From a virus: a stretch of DNA of 64,000 bases. The stretch is taken from positions 1 through 64,000 of the IMG/VR virus record IMGVR_UViG_3300025030_000083; one strand, written 5' to 3'. Of this stretch, positions 24,091-31,772 are shown piece after piece. The notes under the pieces were generated by a model. The model was not told the DNA's origin and ran no database searches. It saw only the letters and a program-made list of their open reading frames with translations. Every line of letters begins with the position of its first letter. Position 1 is the first letter of the stretch. A program made the position numbers and the translations under genes.

Positions 24091-24477
24091 ATGTTTGAAA
24101 AAGCATCTCGGTTCAAGCTTCGGTTTGATACAACCCAGGGACAACTCGATGTAGAAGATTTATGGGACCTTCCGTTAACCAGCGGAAATAGGGCCAATCT
24201 GGATGATATCGCCAGAGGACTTTCCAAACAAGTGAAGGAAGCCGAAACGGAATCCTTTATAGTAAAACCCGCAAAAGCCAACGAGATTACCTTGCTGAAA
24301 TTTGATATCATAAAGCATGTAATAGAAATTCGTCTGGCAGAGAATGAGGCCGCTGCAACAGCCAGGGCCAACAAGGAACGGAAACAGAAGATCCTTGCCA
24401 TCATTGCAAACAAACAAGACGAACAACTTGCTACGTCTTCCATCGAAGACCTGCAGAAGTTGGCTGAAGCTCTTTAA
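24091..24477 (+). CDS. conserved phage protein, 128 residues
   Basis: The pattern MFEKASRFKLRFDT, VEDLWDLPLTS, LKFDIIKHVIEIRL and a C-terminal SSIEDLQKLAEAL is a family I know from many phages, usually directly behind a protein like 22058. The central helix is rich in Ala, Lys and Glu and likely a coiled coil. ATG after AAAGGAG. Confidence 0.65.
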   Translation: MFEKASRFKLRFDTTQGQLDVEDLWDLPLTSGNRANLDDIARGLSKQVKEAETESFIVKPAKANEITLLKFDIIKHVIEIRLAENEAAATARANKERKQKILAIIANKQDEQLATSSIEDLQKLAEAL

Positions 24478-24478
24478 T

Positions 24479-24593
24479 AAATATTTGAACTCCCGGACCC
24501 AGTAGGTTAAGCCGGACGACAACCAACCTTCGGGCTAGTCACCTTGAAGGGGCTGATCTGGGTCTGGGGGTACGACACCAAAAAATATTTGAA
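24479..24593 (+). ncRNA. structured RNA candidate flanked by 11-base repeats
   Basis: No frame. CCCGGACCCAG (24492-24502) pairs with CTGGGTCTGGG (24558-24568) in an 11-pair stem with one G-U. Inside, AGGTT/AACCT (24504-24508, 24525-24529) and AGCC/GGCT (24510-24513, 24533-24536) interleave as a possible pseudoknot, and CCTTC/GAAGG gives an alternative. AAATATTTGAA stands on both sides (24479 and 24583). It lies directly before the RNA ligase RtcB. RNA status is inference. Confidence 0.45.
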
Positions 24594-24603
24594 AAGGGGT
24601 AAA

Positions 24604-25812
24604 ATGTTTGTACTTGACGGTTGGAATAAACCGATAAAAGTATGGCTAGATTCTCAAAAAGATATTGAAGACAGTTGTTTAGAACAAGCAAATAACTTAT
24701 CAAAATTACCATTCATATTCAAACAGGTATCCCTAATGCCGGATACCCATAGCGGGTATGGAATGCCCATCGGAGGGGTGATAGCCACTCAAGATGTTAT
24801 TATTCCTAATGCAGTTGGCGTTGACATCGGATGTGGAGTTTCTCACACCGCAACAGAAATTCCAGTTAAGGATTTTAGAATATTCCTTCCTGAAATTGTA
24901 GAAAAAATCATGGTTCGTATTCCTGTAGGATTTAATCATCATAAGAAATCCCAAACTTGTAACTCCATCAGTAAATGGTTATCTGGGAGATGGAAAGGGG
25001 AGCCAGAAGAAATCATATTGGTTAAAGAACTACAACCGGAACTTAATAGAGGATATTACCAAATTGGCACGTTGGGTGGGGGCAACCACTTTATCGAATT
25101 GCAAGAGGATACTAAACGTGAGACAATGGGTATTATGATTCACTCTGGATCAAGAAATTTTGGATTAAAAATTGCTAAATTATTTAATGATAAAGCAAAA
25201 AAGTTAAACAAGGAATGGTTCTCCTCCGTTCCTGAGAAACATGATTTGGCTTTTCTTCCCATAGATTCAGATGAGGGAAAATTATATCTTTGGTGGATGA
25301 ATCTTGCTTTATCTTTTGCAGAAGAAAGTCGTAAACATATGATGGGAGTTGTAGAAAATATCATTTTAGAATACACTGACGGACCCGGATTTTCCGGGAC
25401 TATCGACGTTCCCCACAACTACGCAGCCATAGAGCACCATTTTGGAAAAGACGTATGGGTTCACCGAAAGGGGGCCATTAGAGCAAGAGAAGGAGAGGTA
25501 GGTATCATCCCCGGATCTATGGGATCATTTTCTTACATTGTCGAAGGGAAAGGTAATAAAGAATCCTTCCAATCCTGTTCCCACGGAGCGGGAAGGAAGA
25601 TGTCTCGCAAGAAAGCAAAAGAGTTGTTCCCCTATGATTACGTTATGTCTGATTTAAATGCGAAAGGAATAGTAGTGGGAGTTCCTGATCCATCTACTAT
25701 TGGAGATGAGTGTTCAAGTGCCTATAAAGATATCAAATATGTTATGGATCAGCAGAAGGATTTGGTAGATATTATTACTGAATTAAAAACTATTGCGGTG
25801 GTAAAAGGATAA
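24604..25812 (+). CDS. rtcB: RtcB RNA ligase
   Basis: 402 residues, slightly short for the family. Motifs in order: MPDTHSGYGMPIGGV, VGVDIGCG (metal ligands about Asp75 and Cys78), GTLGGGNHFIE, HSGSRNFG and, late, HGAGRKMSR with the guanylated-histidine region. RtcB joins 2',3'-cyclic phosphate RNA ends to 5'-OH ends with GTP and Mn2+. In a phage it would repair tRNAs cut by host anticodon nucleases. This ATG is chosen because an earlier in-frame start lies in the structured leader. Confidence 0.92.
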   Translation: MFVLDGWNKPIKVWLDSQKDIEDSCLEQANNLSKLPFIFKQVSLMPDTHSGYGMPIGGVIATQDVIIPNAVGVDIGCGVSHTATEIPVKDFRIFLPEIVEKIMVRIPVGFNHHKKSQTCNSISKWLSGRWKGEPEEIILVKELQPELNRGYYQIGTLGGGNHFIELQEDTKRETMGIMIHSGSRNFGLKIAKLFNDKAKKLNKEWFSSVPEKHDLAFLPIDSDEGKLYLWWMNLALSFAEESRKHMMGVVENIILEYTDGPGFSGTIDVPHNYAAIEHHFGKDVWVHRKGAIRAREGEVGIIPGSMGSFSYIVEGKGNKESFQSCSHGAGRKMSRKKAKELFPYDYVMSDLNAKGIVVGVPDPSTIGDECSSAYKDIKYVMDQQKDLVDIITELKTIAVVKG

Positions 25813-26045
25813 TGAAAGAAGATGAAAATGGTTGGTGGGATGTTCCTGCACTTAAGAAATGGATATGCCCAAATTGTAAAGTAAAATCGGCGGCAGAATT
25901 ATGGTCCAAATGCGAACCCTACTGTAGTGATTGCGGAAACCATGACGGAAGAAAATGCCCGAATTGTGGGGATGAATTTGACCACGTATGGGGAGCAAGG
26001 GATATAGCTAATGCTAATTTAAAAGCAGGAGGGTCTGATGCTTAA
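25812..26045 (+). CDS. zinc-ribbon protein
   Basis: 77 residues, starting on the last base of rtcB. Three cysteine pairs (CPNC, CSDC, CPNC) suggest two zinc sites. The coupling to rtcB may mean a joint role, but the sequence does not show it. Confidence 0.55.
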   Translation: MKEDENGWWDVPALKKWICPNCKVKSAAELWSKCEPYCSDCGNHDGRKCPNCGDEFDHVWGARDIANANLKAGGSDA

Positions 26046-26187
26046 AATGACCATATACGTAGAAAAAGATCCTCTGGCTTCTATCGGTAAATATGAATAT
26101 AATGGTAATAACGAAATCGGTAAGATATTGGTAATAATTTCGGAGTCATTATTAAAACACCTAATTATTGGTATGGACAAAAATTAA
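26038..26187 (+). CDS. small hypothetical protein
   Basis: 49 residues (MLKMTIYVEKDPLASIGKYE...), overlapping the previous gene, after AGGAGGG. No family recognised. Confidence 0.4.
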   Translation: MLKMTIYVEKDPLASIGKYEYNGNNEIGKILVIISESLLKHLIIGMDKN

Positions 26188-26213
26188 ATAAAATAGAGAT
26201 AGTGAGTGAATAA

Positions 26214-26423
26214 ATGAAATATAAAATAGTAAAAGTTCAAACTAGTGTAGAACCTCCTGGTCAAGTATTGATATATAATGAAGATAGGTCCATTGTGTAC
26301 CAAGGACCTATTCCAAAAGAAATAAAAAAATTAATGTTATGTAAACGAAAAGAATTTTTTTATGCTCATATAGAAGGAACTAATATCGTTTTAGGCCCTT
26401 TATCCAAATGGCAGAATTGGTAA
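26214..26423 (+). CDS. conserved phage protein, 69 residues
   Basis: VQTSVEPPGQVLIYNEDRSI, then QGPIPKEIKKLM and FYAHIEGTNIVL: a small family I have met in phages and prophages, function unknown. Start ATG after GTGAGTG, a weak ribosome site. Confidence 0.5.
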   Translation: MKYKIVKVQTSVEPPGQVLIYNEDRSIVYQGPIPKEIKKLMLCKRKEFFYAHIEGTNIVLGPLSKWQNW

Positions 26424-26683
26424 TGAGTTGCTGCTTATGCACCAAAAAGGAAAAAGGGGCTGACCGCCATGCCATCTACATTTGTTCAACATGTACCTAC
26501 AAATTGAATTCTATCCCCCGATCTGAGGTAAGAAATGCCATCGACAGATTATATCTAGCCAATCGTGTTGAAGATGCCAGATTCGTAGAAAGAGTTGCAT
26601 TTGGAAGTAACGCCTACTCTCCTGAACCTCCCAAAATGTTGAAAAGAACCGTAGCCATAAAATTGCGGAAAAAATCTATATGA
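26408..26683 (+). CDS. zinc-binding hypothetical protein
   Basis: 91 residues. CCLCTKKEKG and CSTC form a zinc site; the helical region RSEVRNAIDRLYLANRVEDA and basic tail follow. It overlaps the previous gene by 16 bases. Confidence 0.55.
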   Translation: MAELVMSCCLCTKKEKGADRHAIYICSTCTYKLNSIPRSEVRNAIDRLYLANRVEDARFVERVAFGSNAYSPEPPKMLKRTVAIKLRKKSI

Positions 26684-26787
26684 CGGAAGACTTATTGATT
26701 CATACGTCCAATGTAAAAGTTAGTGTATTAAAACCCAACAAAATTTATGAATGGGATAAACCCTGCATATATTTTAGTCTCAATTAG
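26680..26787 (+). CDS. tiny hypothetical protein
   Basis: 35 residues (MTEDLLIHTSNVKVSVLKPN...), starting in an ATGA overlap with the gene before. It may be a remnant of a longer gene. Confidence 0.35.
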   Translation: MTEDLLIHTSNVKVSVLKPNKIYEWDKPCIYFSLN

Positions 26788-26826
26788 TTTATATCTTTTT
26801 TTGGGAAATATATTTATTTATTCCAA

Positions 26827-26871
26827 AAAAAAGTTCTGGAAGAAAACTTTTTTGTTGAAAAATGTTCTTCC
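26827..26871 (+). promoter_or_regulatory. two mutually exclusive hairpins
   Basis: AAAAAAGTT (26827-26835) pairs with AACTTTTTT (26845-26853). The loop of that hairpin holds GGAAGAA (26838-26844), which can pair instead with TTCTTCC (26865-26871). The first form has the U-rich arm of a terminator. This looks like an attenuator layout upstream of the gene at 26902; no leader peptide is evident. Confidence 0.35.
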
Positions 26872-26901
26872 AAAGGAGTTGAAACGAGTTCTATAGTTTA
26901 T

Positions 26902-27108
26902 ATGAAAACAATTCCAATAGAATATAGGTATCGAAGCGAGGACTTGGGGCATGAATTTAGGGTATACCAACCTATAGATGTTCAACGTTACTGTTTAGGA
27001 GTGATAACAAATTTCAATCATTTAAAAGGGGTTTTAGAAAGAAAAATAAATGAAAAAATAATAATAGACCAAGTAGATTTTTCTTTAGGTGACTACCCCC
27101 CTGCATGA
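26902..27108 (+). CDS. hypothetical protein, 3' end replaced by IS end
   Basis: 68 residues. The last codons (GDYPPA) are made by the terminal hairpin of a decayed TnpB element, so the original C-terminus has been lost. No ribosome site at good distance from the ATG. No family recognised. Confidence 0.4.
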   Translation: MKTIPIEYRYRSEDLGHEFRVYQPIDVQRYCLGVITNFNHLKGVLERKINEKIIIDQVDFSLGDYPPA

Positions 27109-27230
27109 ATGCAGGGGCTTCTTGGGGCACGCCCCAGGCTGTGTAGCCCCACAGCCAAAATATTTAAGGAGGCATTGTGATCGCCGGTGGAAGGACCATT
27201 CACACCGCCATCGCCGCCCGTGCGTATGAT
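27091..27230 (-). pseudogene. decayed TnpB C-terminus and right end
   Basis: On the minus strand, DHNASLNILAVGLHSLG matches the last RuvC motif and tail of TnpB (DRDxNAxxNI...). Just upstream, RRWRCEW in another frame is the zinc-finger remnant, so a frameshift separates them. A nine-pair hairpin (27098-27106 with 27109-27117) followed by GGGGC/GCCCC and GGCTGTG/CACAGCC (27137-27143, 27150-27156) is the usual right-end structure, ending GGTAGTCACC. The rest of the gene is gone. It is unrelated in sequence to the intact element at 5.7 kb. Confidence 0.7.
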
Positions 27231-27582
27231 TGATTCAATCTTATGTGGGGAATGTAGATCTCCTATGAGGCTTCTAGAATCTAGAAAATTTGGAAAATTC
27301 TACGGGTGTACCAAATGGCCAGAATGTAATGGAACTCATGGTGCCCATCAAAAGACGGGGAAACCTTTGGGAATCCCCACCAACGCAGAAACAAAGAAAG
27401 CTAGGATACTAGCGCACGAGGTGTTCGATATTTTATGGAAGAGGGGAAAGATGACTAGAAAAGAGGCATATAAGTGGATGAGAAAAAATCTATCCCTTTC
27501 CTCTGAAGATGCCCATATATCTAGGTTTGATATAGCAACTTGTGAATTATTGATATCTGCTATAAAAGAGAAAAGAAAATAA
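27226..27582 (+). CDS. DUF3268 protein with topoisomerase-type zinc finger
   Basis: 118 residues. CGECRSPM, then GKFYGCTKWPECNGTHGAH is a topoisomerase-like C4 zinc finger. KARILAHEVFDILWKRGKMTRKEAYKWMRKNL and a final IATCELLISAI complete DUF3268. The family is common in phages and thought to bind nucleic acid. Upstream codons up to 27187 come from the TnpB remnant, so ATG 27226 (or GTG 27220) is preferred. Confidence 0.8.
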   Translation: MIDSILCGECRSPMRLLESRKFGKFYGCTKWPECNGTHGAHQKTGKPLGIPTNAETKKARILAHEVFDILWKRGKMTRKEAYKWMRKNLSLSSEDAHISRFDIATCELLISAIKEKRK

Positions 27583-27637
27583 CTCAAGGAGCAACCATGA
27601 CCGCCCCGCCCTTGCGCGGGGAATAGGAGGGGGGAAG

Positions 27638-27895
27638 ATGATGACGGAGATTAAGCCCTGTCCGTTTTGTGGTGGTACGACTGTCGAGTGTTTGCAATAC
27701 GACGAGGATGGCGATTACGCTGCAATCTTTTGTCGTAAAAAGGAGTGCCACGCATCGGGGCCGCCAGTTGATGCCATCCACGGTGAGGACGAGGACGACG
27801 ACGAAGAGATGTCTTACAACAAGGCATTGGAAGCGTGGAACCTGCGCTCGTTGGAGGGGGTTTCCAACCCCCAACCGAAAGGAGAATCAAAATGA
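27638..27895 (+). CDS. Lar-like restriction alleviation protein
   Basis: 85 residues: IKPCPFCGGTTVEC, CRKKECHASGPP and ALEAWNLR form the zinc-ribbon layout of the Lar family. In Rac prophage, Lar modulates type I restriction; many phage members are annotated from the fold only. First gene of a GC-richer island that runs to about 29.6 kb. ATG after AGGAGGGGGG. Confidence 0.75.
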   Translation: MMTEIKPCPFCGGTTVECLQYDEDGDYAAIFCRKKECHASGPPVDAIHGEDEDDDEEMSYNKALEAWNLRSLEGVSNPQPKGESK

Positions 27896-28149
27896 AAAGA
27901 CTGGTCGAGGAAATCGAGGATGACGGCTTCACCCCGTTCATAGGCCAACGCATCACTCTGCTTTGTATGAATTACTTCTATACCGGGAAGTTGATCGCGA
28001 TGAACGAGGATTTCCTGGAATTGGCAGATGCGGCGATCATCTACAAGACGGGGGCGTGGGTCGATAAAATATGGAAGGACGCCCAACCTCTCCCCGGCAA
28101 TGTGCGTGTGCGGGTGGCGACGATCGAAGCGTACGGAGTGTGGAAATGA
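27892..28149 (+). CDS. small beta-barrel-like protein
   Basis: 85 residues from ATG after AAAGGAG, overlapping the Lar gene. GQRITLLCMNYFYTGKLIAMNEDFLELADAA is the Sm-like/TRAM-like 'xGxVxxxxxDxIxL' rhythm seen in small phage proteins. No family assigned. GC-rich codons. Confidence 0.5.
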   Translation: MKRLVEEIEDDGFTPFIGQRITLLCMNYFYTGKLIAMNEDFLELADAAIIYKTGAWVDKIWKDAQPLPGNVRVRVATIEAYGVWK

Positions 28150-28235
28150 GACCACGAAAGCGTAAACAATTGTTGGGGTCGCGGTCGGGGTCGTGGTCGG
28201 AGTGATATGTGCTCGCTGAACAAGGAGGGTATAGG

Positions 28236-28520
28236 ATGACGGACGAAGAACAGAAAGATTGGGAAGATTTCATCGTGTGGCTTGACTCGGAGGATGCGTA
28301 CAAGGTGTGCTTCGATTCCGATTCTGATACCGCTCACGCCATTCGCATGGTGGCGAAGGAACTGAAGGAGCGCAGGGAGGACGAGGAGTGGCTGATGAAG
28401 AATCACTATAACACCCGCATCCATATCCATCCGAAGGCGTTCACAATCGACCATGATTACCAGCCGTGTGTACCTCATGAAACGCTCCACGCCGCTATCA
28501 CCGCCGCACGGGGGAAATGA
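28236..28520 (+). CDS. hypothetical protein, 94 residues
   Basis: ATG after AAGGAGGG. Acidic N-terminal helix, then IHIHPKAFTIDHDYQP. No motif recognised. Part of the GC-rich island. The 30 bases before it hold only a short GTCG-rich peptide frame. Confidence 0.5.
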   Translation: MTDEEQKDWEDFIVWLDSEDAYKVCFDSDSDTAHAIRMVAKELKERREDEEWLMKNHYNTRIHIHPKAFTIDHDYQPCVPHETLHAAITAARGK

Positions 28521-28699
28521 AGATGCTGAAGAAATCAGAATGGTCTGTTATCGAATGGGCCGCAATACGCTGGTGGCAGGGGTATAGGCCGTATGATTGG
28601 AATATAAAGAAACACCTTTTGTCACCAACAATCAATATGTCCAGTCCGAGAGAACACGATTTAGCGAAAGCAGTAGTAGAAGCCATCCGGCGGAAATAG
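28517..28699 (+). CDS. small hypothetical protein
   Basis: 60 residues overlapping the previous stop. Tryptophan-rich (WSVIEWAAIRWWQGYRPYDW), ending in a helix. No family recognised. Confidence 0.45.
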   Translation: MKMLKKSEWSVIEWAAIRWWQGYRPYDWNIKKHLLSPTINMSSPREHDLAKAVVEAIRRK

Positions 28700-28710
28700 G
28701 GGGAGGAGAG

Positions 28711-28971
28711 ATGAGTAAAGATAAGTGCCTGTGTGACATCAAGGGATATGTTACTGAGAGTTGCAATGAACATGCTTACTTACTCAAAGAAATAGAGTGT
28801 CCTCAATGCGTCCGCTTCCGGGAGAAGTTGGACCGGGAGAAGATGGCGAAGGTGATCCATCGTAATGACCATGAGTGTGCCGAGTCGCTTGACTGGTGGA
28901 AAGAACAAGGGGAAGCGAGGGAGACATACCGGAGACTCGCCGATGCCCTCATCAAATATCTCACCGAGTAG
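28711..28971 (+). CDS. zinc protein, paralogue of 35488
   Basis: 86 residues from ATG after GGGAGGAG. CLCD, CNEH and CPQC suggest metal binding; REKLDREKMAKVI and the end DALIKYLTE match the gene at 35488 (RNKLDRSKLASEF, DALIKYFEG). The two share layout but differ in base composition, so one copy probably arrived with the GC-rich island. Confidence 0.55.
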   Translation: MSKDKCLCDIKGYVTESCNEHAYLLKEIECPQCVRFREKLDREKMAKVIHRNDHECAESLDWWKEQGEARETYRRLADALIKYLTE

Positions 28972-28979
28972 GAGGAAAC

Positions 28980-29510
28980 GTGGAACTGATAACGAAAGCG
29001 GATGATCCGAGACTTACCGGCAATGATATCCTCAACGGGTTAGTGCCGGGTGATCTCGTGACGGAATCTTTACGCGCCGTGTTGAAGGAACGGGATTCCG
29101 CGAGAGCGGAGAAGGAGGGGCAGGTGTGCGCCATGAAGCCGCCCATTGTCTGTATCTGCGGATCAACGCGCTTCAAGCAGGCGTGGATCGCTGAGAACGC
29201 CAGGCTTACCGGTGAAGGAAATATCGTCCTTGCGGTCGGGCTGTGGGGGCATCACGAGCGTGTTTTCCCTGACGCGGAGACGAAGAAGAAATTGGATGAA
29301 CTTCACCTACGTAAGATCGACCTATGTGATTGGGTGTGGGTGCTCGACATCGGCGGGTACATCGGCGAAAGCACACGGAACGAAATCGCCTACGCTGAGA
29401 CGCACGGGAAATTTGTTCGTTACTTGTCGAAGGAGATACCCGATTACATCGAGCCGGTTGATCCGTTACTCGCCGCCCTCTCCCGGCTCGCGGAGAAGGA
29501 GGGAAAATGA
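28980..29510 (+). CDS. nucleoside deoxyribosyltransferase-like protein
   Basis: 176 residues from GTG after AGGAGG. From about residue 50, VCICGSTRFKQAW, then AVGLWGHHE, DLCDWVWVLDIGGYIGESTRNEIAYA, fit the Rossmann-like nucleoside 2-deoxyribosyltransferase/DUF4406 fold; GExTRNEI is its typical substrate loop. The first 48 residues form a separate helical piece. It may rework nucleotides or bind a nucleotide signal. GC-rich codons. Confidence 0.7.
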   Translation: MELITKADDPRLTGNDILNGLVPGDLVTESLRAVLKERDSARAEKEGQVCAMKPPIVCICGSTRFKQAWIAENARLTGEGNIVLAVGLWGHHERVFPDAETKKKLDELHLRKIDLCDWVWVLDIGGYIGESTRNEIAYAETHGKFVRYLSKEIPDYIEPVDPLLAALSRLAEKEGK

Positions 29511-29572
29511 TACATCTGCTAATCGTTGCGATGCTGATAGCGGGAACGGGAGGATATGTAAGGAATGCATGA
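29507..29572 (+). CDS. tiny hydrophobic peptide
   Basis: 21 codons (MIHLLIVAMLIAGTGGYVRNA), one hydrophobic helix, ATGA overlap with the gene before and GGAGGG upstream. May be a small membrane peptide. Two further peptides of 16 and 8 codons follow at 29569 and 29623 and are not listed. Confidence 0.35.
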   Translation: MIHLLIVAMLIAGTGGYVRNA

Positions 29573-29658
29573 GGATGTTCAGGACGAATTACAGAGTCCG
29601 CCGCCCGCGCAGGGGGTGAGAGATGAAGGATGAAATAAACGTGTTGTAAGGAGGGGTG

Positions 29659-30234
29659 ATGAAAATTGAATTGTACGGTAAAATTTATGAATGGGATGAA
29701 AAATCCGTAGCAGAAACCCATAACATATCAAATAGAAAAGTTTGTCTGGTTCATCATAATTTTATTAATGCCAATCTCCATTGGAGTAAAAAAGTTCCTT
29801 CCGGAGAATATCATATATCCCTACAAAATAATGGGGAAGACGAACGTTTTGGATCTCCTTGGGGTAGGGGGTACGGGGGGATAAGATTTTGTAAAAATTG
29901 TAAATATATAGATTGTATCCATATTTGGGAAGATGAAAAAGAAAAAGACGAATCTTGGAAAATTTGTAATCATAGTTGGCATGGGGGATTAGCAAGAAGT
30001 TATAATAACAACGGTGCAGAATGGATTTGTAATAAATGTGGTGCTGTTTATAGATTTATGTATGGTCATGGGGGAAGCCTATATGTATGCGATCCCTGCT
30101 ATAAAGCATCAATTGAGAGTATGACCCAACAGGGAGGAACATTGGAGAAGTATCTTTCAGAATATTGTTGTTCTCCCCGATTGCCTTTTATAAAAACTTG
30201 TGTAATTTGTAAAAGAAAAATAAGAATAACGTGA
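29659..30234 (+). CDS. zinc-rich hypothetical protein
   Basis: 191 residues from ATG after AAGGAGGGG. Several cysteine pairs: CKNCKYIDC, CNKCGAVY, CDPC and CVICKRK, so two or three zinc sites. WICNKCGAVYRF reads like a ribbon for nucleic acid. AT-rich again, marking the end of the GC-rich island. Confidence 0.55.
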   Translation: MKIELYGKIYEWDEKSVAETHNISNRKVCLVHHNFINANLHWSKKVPSGEYHISLQNNGEDERFGSPWGRGYGGIRFCKNCKYIDCIHIWEDEKEKDESWKICNHSWHGGLARSYNNNGAEWICNKCGAVYRFMYGHGGSLYVCDPCYKASIESMTQQGGTLEKYLSEYCCSPRLPFIKTCVICKRKIRIT

Positions 30235-30241
30235 GGGGAAG

Positions 30242-30985
30242 ATGGAAAAACCAATTGCTTACAAAATTAATGCAAAAAAAGCATACTTGAAAGATGGAAC
30301 AGAGTTATGGATTCTTGAAAACGATAAATTTTTAATAGATCAAGCACCAAAAAATATAAAGGAACACAAGGGTCCCTTAGATGTAGTAGTTGATATTGGA
30401 GCACATATTGGGATAGTATCCATAGCAGCAGCTAAATTGGGGGCAAAGGTATATGCCTTCGAACCTTCAGAGCTAAATATTCAAATTCTTACCAGAAATA
30501 TTATAGAGAATAAATTAACAAATAAAATAACCGTAATTCCTATGGCAGTAACAAACCATTCTGGAGACTCTTTGCCATTATTTATGGCCACCAATATGAA
30601 CAGTTCTGGCCAACGTTCTTTAGTTTTTAAAATGGATGGGGATTTTCCTATTGAAAGTATGGCTACTACTATATCACTCAAAGATTTACTTATAAGGGTT
30701 TTCCAGATCGAAGAAAAAATTGACTACTTGAAATGTGACATAGAAGGCGGGGAGTGGATACTTATTGAAGAGGACCCCGAACTGAAAGAGTTGGTAAGCA
30801 AAGTAGGATTCATAGAAATGTCTGTTCACCCCCTAGGAGATAGTAGGTATTTCAGTGGAATACCTGGAGATTACGTTCAAACAATGGAAAGGTGGTTGGA
30901 ATCCTGCGTACCTGGGCGTTGGTGTATCCCGTGGGGAACTCCGACAGATAGAGACTTGTTAATCCAATTGGGGGGTGGAAAATGA
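30242..30985 (+). CDS. FkbM-family methyltransferase
   Basis: 247 residues. VVDIGAHIGIVSIAAAK is the SAM-binding loop, AFEPSELNIQIL the acidic end of strand 2, and YLKCDIEGGEWILI the FkbM signature. The family methylates sugar or small-molecule hydroxyls. In a phage it might modify a glycan or nucleotide. Start ATG after GTGAGGGG; coupled to the next gene. Confidence 0.8.
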   Translation: MEKPIAYKINAKKAYLKDGTELWILENDKFLIDQAPKNIKEHKGPLDVVVDIGAHIGIVSIAAAKLGAKVYAFEPSELNIQILTRNIIENKLTNKITVIPMAVTNHSGDSLPLFMATNMNSSGQRSLVFKMDGDFPIESMATTISLKDLLIRVFQIEEKIDYLKCDIEGGEWILIEEDPELKELVSKVGFIEMSVHPLGDSRYFSGIPGDYVQTMERWLESCVPGRWCIPWGTPTDRDLLIQLGGGK

Positions 30986-31251
30986 AAAAGAATCCTAAAG
31001 TTACTGAATTTGTAGTTACTGGGCAAGAAAAACGTAATTTTCATATGCGACCGGGGGATACATTAACCGTAACATTCAGAGAAGTAGGTACTTTTCCTAA
31101 TGGTAAACAAACAACAATATCAGAAGTTCCAGTTCTTACAGAAAAAATTACTGAACATATGACTACAGATGATATTTTTATTGCAAGGGCAAACATAGAC
31201 GGTCAACCTGCTAAAATGGGGGGATTTACGATTAAGAAAGAGGGAAAATAA
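30982..31251 (+). CDS. hypothetical protein, 89 residues
   Basis: Overlaps the methyltransferase stop. Beta-rich, with a hydrophobic/polar rhythm (MRPGDTLTVTFREVG). No family recognised. Confidence 0.5.
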   Translation: MKKNPKVTEFVVTGQEKRNFHMRPGDTLTVTFREVGTFPNGKQTTISEVPVLTEKITEHMTTDDIFIARANIDGQPAKMGGFTIKKEGK

Positions 31252-31772
31252 TGAACGCCATCCCATTATTTACGAAAGAGGGAAACCCAACGAATATTTC
31301 TTATTGTTCTTCCTGCAAACTCCCCCACGTTCACGACATAGCAGAGAATTGTTGTAAGAAGGGCATCTGTAAAATTTGTGAAAAGGAAACCCCCTCCGTA
31401 CATAATCTGATGTGCTACGACTGTCGAGATAAAGAACAAATGGAGAAGGCAGAGAAATTAGAAAATTGGGACGGTCCCGTAGTATTCAATGATTCTTATT
31501 ATGCTACTTTAGAAGATTTAATATGTTGTAATGATGAAGAAAAACTACCTGAATTCGTATATATCGCAGAAACTGAAAATATTCTTAAACTTGATGTAGA
31601 AGATATTTTGGAAAGACTTTGCGAGAACCTTTACGAAGATGCCTATGAAGATTTAAATGGCGTCGATGAATTTAAGAACGCCGTGAAGGATTTCAACGAA
31701 GCTAATGGGAGAAATACTTATCGGATGGAAAGTGGAAAAAAGGCTGTAAGAGTACCAAAGGGAGAAAAATAA
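31251..31772 (+). CDS. zinc-rich hypothetical protein
   Basis: 173 residues. CSSCKLPHVHD, CCKKGICKICEK and CYDCRDK in the first 60 residues make at least two zinc sites. The acidic C-terminal half (EDILERLCENLYEDAYEDL) is helical. I have seen this pattern in phages; function unknown. Confidence 0.55.
   Translation: MNAIPLFTKEGNPTNISYCSSCKLPHVHDIAENCCKKGICKICEKETPSVHNLMCYDCRDKEQMEKAEKLENWDGPVVFNDSYYATLEDLICCNDEEKLPEFVYIAETENILKLDVEDILERLCENLYEDAYEDLNGVDEFKNAVKDFNEANGRNTYRMESGKKAVRVPKGEK

Noticed and set aside
28146-28205. 19-codon frame with GTCGGGGTCG-like repeats
   Set aside because: Low-complexity repeat and no ribosome site; probably spacer sequence.
27584-29721. Many long frames on both strands in the GC-rich island
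   Set aside because: GC-rich DNA lacks stop codons by chance; only the + strand frames with AAGGAGG sites and tight overlaps were kept.
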